Below are positions 58,351 through 64,000 of a stretch of DNA of 64,000 nucleotides, one piece after another. Below the pieces are notes generated by a model. It was not told the DNA's origin. It saw only the letters and a program-made list of their open reading frames with translations, and made no database searches. The DNA is from Streptomyces sp. R33 (GTDB lineage Bacteria > Actinomycetota > Actinomycetes > Streptomycetales > Streptomycetaceae). The translations under genes were made by a program, and so were the position numbers. Numbering within the stretch: the stretch's first letter is position 1; every line of letters begins with the position of its first letter. Location: contig NZ_CP165727.1 in NCBI RefSeq assembly GCF_041200175.1, forward strand, positions 1,116,001 through 1,180,000, read 5' to 3'.

Positions 58351-59289
58351 TCAGCCGAGCCCGGCCAGGTCCGCCCCGCGTACCAGCAGCAGCACGACAT
58401 CGGCCCCGGCGACCCCCATCGTGGCCAGGAACGGGATCCGGCTCCGGCCGGTCGGCCGACCGGCCCCGAGGAGTACCGCCACCGTCGTCGCCGCGAGCAG
58501 CCCCCAGCCGTACGGGGGCACCCGACCCGGCGGTCCGGCGACCAGGGCCACGGCCGAGCCGAGGACCAGGAGCCCCCCGACGGCCGCCGCGCGCCGGGCG
58601 CCGAGCCGGTGCGGCAGGCCCACCACGCCCGTGGCCAGGTCCTCGTCGAGGTCCGGCAGCACATTGGCGAAATGCGCGCCCGCGCCCAGCAGGGCCGCGG
58701 CGGCCGTCAGCCACCACGGCGGCCAGGGCGCACCGGGCAGCCCGAGGGTGACGAAGGCGGGGAGCAGCCCGAAGGCGAGGGCGTAGGGGAGCCAGGAGAA
58801 GGCGGTGCCCTTCAGCCGCAGGTTGTACGCCCAGGCGGCGGCCACCCCGCACAGGTGCGCGCAGCCGGCGAGCCATCCGCCGGCCAGTGACAGCGGGACG
58901 CAGAGCAGCAGGGCCGTGAGGGCCGCGGCCGTCACCGCGGCGGGCCGTACCGCTCCGGAGACCAGGGGTTTGTCGCGGCGGCCGGTCGCCAGGTCCCGGC
59001 CGAGGTCCACCCGGTCGTTGCACCAGCCCACCGAGAGCTGGCCCGCGGCCACCGCGGCCACGGCGAGCGCCGCCCCCGGGAGGCTGCGCCCCACGGCCGC
59101 GGCGAGGGCGGCGGCGAACAGCGTCACGGCGGCCGCGGGCACCGGATGGCAGGCCCCCAGCAGCCCGAACAGGACGGATCGACCGGGTGGACCGGGTGGA
59201 CCGGACACGGCGGGCTTGGGCCGTCGGCCGGTCTGCGGGGCCGGGGCGGGCGTCGGCGGAGTTCCGTCTGCGGCTCGGGCGGGGGACAC
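58351..59289 (-). CDS. UbiA family prenyltransferase
   Basis: This 312-residue protein has eight to nine membrane helices. The two Asp-rich motifs that bind prenyl diphosphate and magnesium are NDRVDLGRD (residues ~92-100) and DLDEDLATG (~213-221). UbiA enzymes attach isoprenoid chains to aromatic rings. A proline-rich ~35-residue lead precedes the first helix. Start GTG 59289 has no ribosome site and may be leaderless. It is divergent from the type III PKS with 76 bases between them, which suggests that it prenylates the PKS product. Confidence 0.87.
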   Translation of the reverse strand: MSPARAADGTPPTPAPAPQTGRRPKPAVSGPPGPPGRSVLFGLLGACHPVPAAAVTLFAAALAAAVGRSLPGAALAVAAVAAGQLSVGWCNDRVDLGRDLATGRRDKPLVSGAVRPAAVTAAALTALLLCVPLSLAGGWLAGCAHLCGVAAAWAYNLRLKGTAFSWLPYALAFGLLPAFVTLGLPGAPWPPWWLTAAAALLGAGAHFANVLPDLDEDLATGVVGLPHRLGARRAAAVGGLLVLGSAVALVAGPPGRVPPYGWGLLAATTVAVLLGAGRPTGRSRIPFLATMGVAGADVVLLLVRGADLAGLG

Positions 59290-59365
59290 GCGATCACGCT
59301 ATGCCGCGCCGCGCCCGGTATGCGGGATTCATCACGAAGTGTCAGTTATTCCCTATGTTGAATCA

Positions 59366-60427
59366 ATGACGCGTGTCCTGGCAGTGAGCAGTGTGTTCCC
59401 GCCCCACCGCTATCGTCAGTCCGAGATCGCGGCGGCGCTCGCCCGCTTCCTGCCCCCGGGGGCCGACACCGCCCTGCTCCACCGGCTGCACGCCTCGGTG
59501 GGCGTGGAGTACCGCCACCTCGCGCTCCCGCTGGAGCGCTACGGTCCCTCGAACGACTTCGGCGGGACGAACGCCCTCTTCGTGCAGACGGCCGAGGAGC
59601 TCGGCGCCCGCGCCGTCGAAGCCGCCCTGAGCGCGGGCCACCTGACGGCGCGCGAGGTGGATCTGGTCATGTCGACCACGGTGACCGGGCTGGCGACGCC
59701 CTCGCTGGAGGCCCGCCTCGCCACCCGTACCGGTCTGCGCCCCGGCGTGAGGCGGCTGCCGCTCTTCGGCCTCGGCTGCGCGGCAGGCGCCGCGGGGCTC
59801 GGCCACCTCCACGACTACCTGGCGGGCCGCCCGGACCACGCGGCCCTGCTGCTGTCCACCGAGCTCTGCTCCCTCACCCTGCAGCCCTCGGACACCTCGA
59901 TGGCGAACCTGGTGGCCGGCGCCCTCTTCGGCGACGGGGCCGGGGCGCTGCTCGCCGTGGGCCGCGGCCATCCGCTGCACGGGACGAGGCCGGGGCCTTC
60001 GGTGGTGGCCGCGCGCAGCCGCCTGTACCCCGGCACCGAGGGGCTGCTCGGCTGGGACATCGGCCACTGGGGTTTCCGGATGGTGCTGGGCCGTGAACTG
60101 CCCGCGCTGGTCAGGCTGCACGTGGCCGAGGAGATCGAGACGTTCCTCGCCGGGCACGACCTCAAGCCGCCGGACGTGGACGCGTGGATCGTCCATCCCG
60201 GTGGGCCGAAGGTCCTCGACGTGCTGGCCGACGCGCTGGCGCTGCCGGATTCGGCCTTCGCGGCGAGCCGGCGTTCGCTGGCGGAGGCGGGCAACCTCTC
60301 CTCGGCCTCGGTCCTGCACGTCCTCAGCGCGGTCCAGGCCGCCGGGCCGCCCGCACCGGGCTCGGTCGGGCTGATGATCGCCTTCGGACCGGGCTTCGCC
60401 TCCGAACTCGTCCTCCTGCGCTGGTGA
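59366..60427 (+). CDS. type III polyketide synthase (alkylresorcinol/alkylpyrone type)
   Basis: This 353-residue ketosynthase keeps the complete triad: Cys138 (LFGLGCAAGAAG), His277 (WIVHPGGPKVLD) and Asn310 (EAGNLSSASVL). The spacings 139 and 33 are identical to those of chalcone synthase (Cys164, His303, Asn336). The Gly-rich GDGAGALL loop is present. Bacterial relatives such as SrsA extend fatty acyl-CoA with malonyl units to alkylresorcinols or pyrones. TATGTT at 59354-59359 stands six bases before the ATG, so the mRNA is probably leaderless. It opens an operon with the methyltransferase and flavoprotein. Confidence 0.9.
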   Translation: MTRVLAVSSVFPPHRYRQSEIAAALARFLPPGADTALLHRLHASVGVEYRHLALPLERYGPSNDFGGTNALFVQTAEELGARAVEAALSAGHLTAREVDLVMSTTVTGLATPSLEARLATRTGLRPGVRRLPLFGLGCAAGAAGLGHLHDYLAGRPDHAALLLSTELCSLTLQPSDTSMANLVAGALFGDGAGALLAVGRGHPLHGTRPGPSVVAARSRLYPGTEGLLGWDIGHWGFRMVLGRELPALVRLHVAEEIETFLAGHDLKPPDVDAWIVHPGGPKVLDVLADALALPDSAFAASRRSLAEAGNLSSASVLHVLSAVQAAGPPAPGSVGLMIAFGPGFASELVLLRW

Positions 60428-60431
60428 CCTC

Positions 60432-61007
60432 ATGCCCCTGAACCCGATCCCCACGATGGACCTGTACCTGCTGCTCATGGCTCTCGTCGTGGCCGAGCGG
60501 CTCGCCGAACTCGCCGTCGCCCGCCGCAATGCGCGCTGGAGCCTGTCCCGCGGCGCCATCGAGTACGGCCGCGGCCACTATCCCGCCATGCTCGCCCTGC
60601 ACACCGCGCTGCTGCTGGGCTGCGTGGTGGAACCGCTCGTCGCCGACCGCCCGTTCCTGCCCGCGCTGGGCTGCTCCGCCCTCGCCCTCGTACTGGCGGC
60701 CCAGGGCCTGCGCTGGTGGTGCATCGCCACCCTCGGCCCGCGGTGGAACACCCGGGTGCTGGTGGTCCCGGGGCTGCCGCTGGTGGCGGCCGGGCCGTAC
60801 CGGCTGCTGCGCCACCCGAACTACGTCGCGGTCGTCGTGGAGGGTGCGGCGCTGCCGTTGGTGCACACCGCCTGGATGACCGCGGCCGGCTTCACCGTGC
60901 TGAACCTCCTGCTGCTCGGCGTACGCATCCGCTGCGAGGAGGACGCACTGGCCCATGCCGCGCCCGTGTACCGCAGTGCCGTACCGGCGGAGGGCAGGGT
61001 CCGGTGA
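60432..61007 (+). CDS. isoprenylcysteine carboxyl methyltransferase-family membrane enzyme
   Basis: This 191-residue protein has four to five membrane helices. The family motif is GPYRLLRHPNYVAVVVEG, followed by RIRCEEDAL near the C-terminus; together they form the SAM-binding end of ICMT/PEMT-like enzymes. In bacterial type III PKS clusters such enzymes (SrsB-like) O-methylate alkylresorcinols. It begins four bases after the PKS stop, and its own stop overlaps the flavoprotein GTG, so all three are one operon. Confidence 0.87.
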   Translation: MPLNPIPTMDLYLLLMALVVAERLAELAVARRNARWSLSRGAIEYGRGHYPAMLALHTALLLGCVVEPLVADRPFLPALGCSALALVLAAQGLRWWCIATLGPRWNTRVLVVPGLPLVAAGPYRLLRHPNYVAVVVEGAALPLVHTAWMTAAGFTVLNLLLLGVRIRCEEDALAHAAPVYRSAVPAEGRVR

Positions 61008-62029
61008 TCGACCTGCTCGTCGCGGGCGGTGGGCCGGCCGGGCTGGCCACGGCCATCCACGGGGCGCTGGCCGGGATGGAGGTCGTGGTCCTGGAGCCGC
61101 GCCCCACCCCGATCGACAAGGCCTGCGGCGAGGGCCTGATGCCGGGGGCCGTCCGCCGTCTCCGGGAGCTCGGCGTCTGCGTGCCGGGCAGCCCGTTCCG
61201 CGGCATCCGCTACCTGGACGGGGTGAGCGGCCTGCACGCGGAGGGGCTGTTCCGCACCGGGCCGGGTCTCGGCACCCGCCGGACCGTCCTCCAGGCGGCG
61301 CTGGCCGAACGCGCCGACCGGCTGGGCGTACGGGTGCTCGCGCGGCGCGTCGGCGAGGTCCGCCAGGACGAGGACCGGGTCGGCGCGGCCGGCCTGACGG
61401 CCCGCCACCTCGTGGCGGCGGACGGCCTGCACTCCCCCGTCCGGCGCGGCCTGGGCCTCGCGGCGCCGCCCGCTCCCGGGCGCCCGCCCCGCTACGGGCT
61501 GCGCCGCCACTACGCTGTGGAGCCCTGGAGCGACCTGGTCGAGGTCCACTGGTCGGCGCACTGCGAGGCGTACGTGACCCCGCTGGGGCCCGGCCGGGTG
61601 GGCGTGGCGGTCCTCACCACCGAACGCGCCCCCTTCGACGTGCAACTGGCCAGGTTCCCGCTGCTGTGCTCGCGGCTGGCCGGGTGCTCGGGTTCGGCGG
61701 TGCGCGGCGCCGGGCCGCTGCGCCAACAGGCCCGGGTACGGGTCGCGGGGCGGGTGCTGTTCGTCGGGGACGCCGCGGGGTACGTGGACGCACTGACCGG
61801 CGAGGGGCTGACGCTGGCCCTGACGGCCGCGGGCGCACTCGTCCGCTGCGTGCGGGAGGGCCGGCCGCAGGCGTACGAGCGGGCCTGGCGGGAGCTGTCA
61901 CGCAGCTACCGCACGCTCACGGCGTCCTTGCTCTGGGCACGCCAACAACCGCGGCTCGCGGGGCGGATCGTCCCGTTGGCGGCCCGGCTGCCGAGGGTGT
62001 TCACGCACGGGGTCAACCTGCTCGCGTAG
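61004..62029 (+). CDS. FAD-dependent oxidoreductase of the type III PKS cluster
   Basis: This 341-residue flavoprotein has an N-terminal FAD loop (VIDLLVAGGGPAGLATAIHG, GxGxxG) and CGEGLMPGAVRRL, shared with geranylgeranyl reductase/hydroxylase-like enzymes. The second FAD motif is RVLFVGDAAGYVDALTGEGL. SrsC-like members hydroxylate the resorcinol ring to quinones. A reductase acting on a prenyl chain is the alternative, given the UbiA neighbour. GTG 61004 overlaps the previous stop. The C-terminal ~50 residues may associate with the membrane. Confidence 0.85.
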   Translation: MIDLLVAGGGPAGLATAIHGALAGMEVVVLEPRPTPIDKACGEGLMPGAVRRLRELGVCVPGSPFRGIRYLDGVSGLHAEGLFRTGPGLGTRRTVLQAALAERADRLGVRVLARRVGEVRQDEDRVGAAGLTARHLVAADGLHSPVRRGLGLAAPPAPGRPPRYGLRRHYAVEPWSDLVEVHWSAHCEAYVTPLGPGRVGVAVLTTERAPFDVQLARFPLLCSRLAGCSGSAVRGAGPLRQQARVRVAGRVLFVGDAAGYVDALTGEGLTLALTAAGALVRCVREGRPQAYERAWRELSRSYRTLTASLLWARQQPRLAGRIVPLAARLPRVFTHGVNLLA

Positions 62030-62060
62030 GACGGCGGTACCGGCCGTACGGAGGCATGCC

Positions 62061-62101
62061 ACGGGGGCGGGACCGGCACGTACCGCCGGTCCCGCCCCCG
62101 T
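62061..62101. terminator. bidirectional hairpin terminator of the phenolic-lipid operon
   Basis: ACGGGGGCGGGACCGGC and GCCGGTCCCGCCCCCGT form a perfect 17-bp stem with a 6-7 base loop, between convergent genes. Confidence 0.75.
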
Positions 62102-62108
62102 CGCGCGG

Positions 62109-63140
62109 TCAGCCGCCGGCGGCCGCCCGGGCCTGCGGCGACCGGTTCAGGAGCGCCAGGCCGGCCAGGACGGCGGCTGCTGCGGCGCAGAACACCGCCG
62201 TGGCGCCCGCCCAGGCCAGGGAGACGCTCGCCGCGCCCTCCAGCGGGTCGAACCCCGCGACTGCGCCGACCACGTGCAGGGCGACGACGGCGACGGCCCC
62301 CGCCGCGCCGGCCCGCCACGCTGCGGCGGTGTCGCGCACGGCCAGCAGGGCGCCGAGGCCCAGGCACAGCACGGTGGCGAGGAGCGGGAGGAGGGCCGTC
62401 GGGGTCTGCGACGGCAGTGCCGTCAGATCGCCCGGCAGGTGCAGGACGCCGCAGAGCAGCAGGGCGGCGGCCACCGGCCGGCGCAGGACGTGGCGCAGCG
62501 CCCCGGAGCCGGCGCGGGCGGCCGGGGCGCCGTTCGCGGTGCGTCCGTACGGCCGTCGGCGGTACTGCTCGGAGGACTCGTACGGCTCGTCGTCGTAGGG
62601 CTCGTCGTACGGTTCCTCGAAGAGCGGCTCGTTCCGCTGTTCGTACCGCGCCGGGGGTGCGACCGGGCGCTGCCCGGCGGGATCCGCGCGGCGGGCGGGC
62701 GAGGCGGGGCGCGCCACCGAGGCGGGGTGCGCGGACCGGACGGCCGGGGTGGCCTCTACGGCCTCTGGGGTCTCTGGGGCCTCTGGGACTTCTCCGGCCC
62801 GGGCGGTCTGCTCGGGGTCCGAGGGGTCCGACGGGGCCGACGGGTCCGAAGGCCGGTCGTCCTCGCCCGTCCCGAGGATGCCGACCAGCAGCGCCACGTC
62901 CTGGACCGGGCGTCCTACGGCGGCCGCGCGCAGCGTCTGGTGACCGTGGTCGGGGCTCTGGCCGGTGTCCTTGAGGAGGCCCACGAGTTCGGCCACCTCC
63001 TCGAGCGGCCGGCAGGTGCCGGCCGTCTCCAGCAGGGTGCGTATGGGCTCGGCACCCGTCGTGGTCGCTGCGCCGGTGGTGTCGGGGAGCTCGCGGCGGT
63101 CGTCGTCCTGTGTCGCCGCGAGCGTGATGGGGTCATTCAT
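62109..63140 (-). CDS. membrane protein with acidic disordered N-terminal half, unknown function
   Basis: This 343-residue protein has a conserved opening helix region (ETAGTCRPLEEVAELVGLLK; ALLVGILG) and a long acidic, Pro/Glu/Tyr-rich disordered segment (~95-205, with repeated EEPYDEPYDDEPYE). Four membrane helices follow (~225-335; RPVAAALLLCGVLHLPGDL onwards). The opening helices look like a regulatory or helix-turn-helix-like domain. Streptomyces has related proteins annotated only as hypothetical. GGAGCTTTCC precedes the ATG at 63140. Confidence 0.65.
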   Translation of the reverse strand: MNDPITLAATQDDDRRELPDTTGAATTTGAEPIRTLLETAGTCRPLEEVAELVGLLKDTGQSPDHGHQTLRAAAVGRPVQDVALLVGILGTGEDDRPSDPSAPSDPSDPEQTARAGEVPEAPETPEAVEATPAVRSAHPASVARPASPARRADPAGQRPVAPPARYEQRNEPLFEEPYDEPYDDEPYESSEQYRRRPYGRTANGAPAARAGSGALRHVLRRPVAAALLLCGVLHLPGDLTALPSQTPTALLPLLATVLCLGLGALLAVRDTAAAWRAGAAGAVAVVALHVVGAVAGFDPLEGAASVSLAWAGATAVFCAAAAAVLAGLALLNRSPQARAAAGG

Positions 63141-63376
63141 GGAAAGCTCCGTTCGCCGACGCGCGGGTCTGCACATCGCGCCGGTCGACGTGCGTCATGG
63201 GAATCGCACGTTCAGTCACATTCAGCGGGACCCCGCTCCGCTGCGCCATTCGGGGCGGGCAAACGGGGGAGCCGCCCTCCCGGCGGTCACCGGTGCAGAC
63301 GGTTCGAGATGCGCCCGCCCGGTGCTGCTGCTTCGCTGAATCCGGCCTCCTTACCCCCCACACCCGAGGAGTGATC

Positions 63377-63562
63377 ATGAGCGCTGGCGAAACCCACGGC
63401 CGGGTCCGGCAACTGCGCGAGAAGGCGCAGGAGCTGAGCAATGCGGCCGAACGCTCCACCGATCCGGAAGAACGCCGAAGGCTCCAGGAGAAGGCCCGCC
63501 GACTCCGGGAACAGAGCGAGAAGGAAGGCAAGATCGACGACCGGGGCATGGATCCCATGTAG
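63377..63562 (+). CDS. DUF6381 family small protein (copy 2)
   Basis: This 61-residue, charged, helical protein has the REKAQELSNAAERSTDPEER core and C-terminal RGMDPM. It is a paralogue of the gene at 4440-4628 and shows the same coiled-coil-like spacing. GAGGAGTGATC gives a strong ribosome site. It is followed by a perfect hairpin, so it is monocistronic, unlike copy 1. The function is unknown. Confidence 0.85.
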   Translation: MSAGETHGRVRQLREKAQELSNAAERSTDPEERRRLQEKARRLREQSEKEGKIDDRGMDPM

Positions 63563-63580
63563 CCCCGCGTCGCCCCACAC

Positions 63581-63610
63581 ATCGGCCGGTGGCCACGGGC
63601 ACCGGCCGAT
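63581..63610 (+). terminator. hairpin terminator of DUF6381 copy 2
   Basis: ATCGGCCGGTG and CACCGGCCGAT form a perfect 11-bp stem around an 8-base loop, 18 bases after the stop. Confidence 0.7.
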
Positions 63611-63676
63611 GCCGTACGTCACGTCACGTCATTTCGGTGGTTTCGGTGGTTTCGCGGACACGTCTGGGGACGGTGC

Positions 63677-64000
63677 ATGAAGGCTACGGAGGTTCTGGCC
63701 GATGCGTTCGGACGCATCCGGGAAGTGGTGCACGACGTGGTCGAGGGGCTCTCGGCCGAGGAGTTGAACGCGCGGGTCGACCCGAAGGCGAACTCGATCA
63801 CCTGGCTGGTGTGGCATCTGACCCGGGTGCAGGACGACCACGTGGCGGACGCTTCGGGCCGGGAGCAGGTCTGGACGGCACAGGACTGGTTCAGCCGCTT
63901 CGCCCTGCCGGTGCCCGCCGAGGCCACCGGCTTCGGGCAGACCGCTGCGCAGGTCGGGAAGATCGTGGTCGAGTCGGGCGAACTGCTGCTGGGGTACTAC
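63677..64000 (+). CDS. DinB-like / mycothiol-dependent protein, N-terminal part (3' end outside window)
   Basis: The frame is open from ATG 63677 to the window end, 108 residues. It begins MKATEVLADAFGRIREVVHD and contains VDPKANSITWLVWHLTRVQD with DHVADASGREQVW. The W-x-x-H-L and following DDH histidines are part of the metal site of DinB/MDMPI four-helix proteins (DUF664 type). Relatives use mycothiol or bacillithiol as cofactor. GGGGACGGTGC precedes the start. The remaining ~60 residues lie beyond the window. Confidence 0.75.
   Translation, partial: MKATEVLADAFGRIREVVHDVVEGLSAEELNARVDPKANSITWLVWHLTRVQDDHVADASGREQVWTAQDWFSRFALPVPAEATGFGQTAAQVGKIVVESGELLLGYY

Noticed and set aside
1..64000. 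tRNA, rRNA, riboswitch or replication origin
   Set aside because: No cloverleaf with CCA-type arms, rRNA sequence, conserved riboswitch core or DnaA-box cluster was noticed; short RNAs may be missed by eye.

Overview
The window has the marks of a Streptomyces chromosome. GC content and third-codon GC are very high, starts are often GTG or TTG, several transcripts look leaderless, and there are many secreted proteins and lipoproteins. Families typical of the genus are present (DUF6381, DUF6766, DUF4360, GH64, LacI-type sugar regulons, a type III polyketide synthase cluster). No rRNA, tRNA or CRISPR array was seen.

Layout. 0-2.4 kb: the 3' part of a tripeptidyl-aminopeptidase-like hydrolase, and a dihydroxybenzoate-AMP ligase remnant missing its C-terminal subdomain. 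2.7-9.2 kb: small, probably stress-related genes (an epimerase operon, DUF6381, VOC, CsbD, a plasmid-stabilisation-like protein, a lipoprotein, a 27-residue membrane peptide with DUF6766, and a SRPBCC protein). This stretch also holds a protein that reads as a bacterial actin-depolymerising factor/cofilin (ADF-H) domain. 9.4-13.0 kb: a three-gene envelope operon combining solute-binding and von Willebrand A domains.

13.3-22.6 kb is an accessory island with lower GC than its surroundings. It holds an intact IS5-type element with a 3-bp target duplication, transposase debris, and two TIR-transmembrane-beta-propeller proteins in convergent orientation. A small conserved hypothetical gene lies between them and a lipoprotein gene is translationally coupled to the second. 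The first TIR gene carries five TTA codons and a one-base frameshift in a G run.

23.0-40.0 kb: an MHS transporter with a PucR-like regulator, an MBL hydrolase divergent from an AraC regulator, a galactose-oxidase/GlxA-like copper radical oxidase, a MarR/EamA pair with a twin-palindrome operator, a secreted metalloprotease with FN3 and ricin-type domains, a pirin lacking one metal ligand, and a MarR/MFS exporter pair. 40.1-41.9 kb: deoR-galT without galE or galK.

42.4-51.1 kb is a coherent beta-1,3-glucan utilisation locus. GH16-CBM6 and GH64 glucanases would cut the polymer outside the cell, an ABC importer (binding protein plus two permeases) would take up oligomers, and a GH1 beta-glucosidase would split them in the cytoplasm. 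A LacI repressor gene sits in the middle, and copies of a TGAGAGCGCTCTCA operator lie before the GH16 gene, before the binding-protein gene and, imperfectly, before lacI. 51.1-55.7 kb: HutD, an SDR/TetR pair sharing an operator, a lipoprotein, and an F420-type reductase. 55.7-58.3 kb: a ferredoxin-NADP reductase and a PHP-domain protein. 58.3-62.0 kb: a phenolic-lipid type cluster (UbiA prenyltransferase divergent from type III PKS, methyltransferase and flavoprotein). The window closes with a membrane protein, a second DUF6381 gene and a truncated DinB-like gene.
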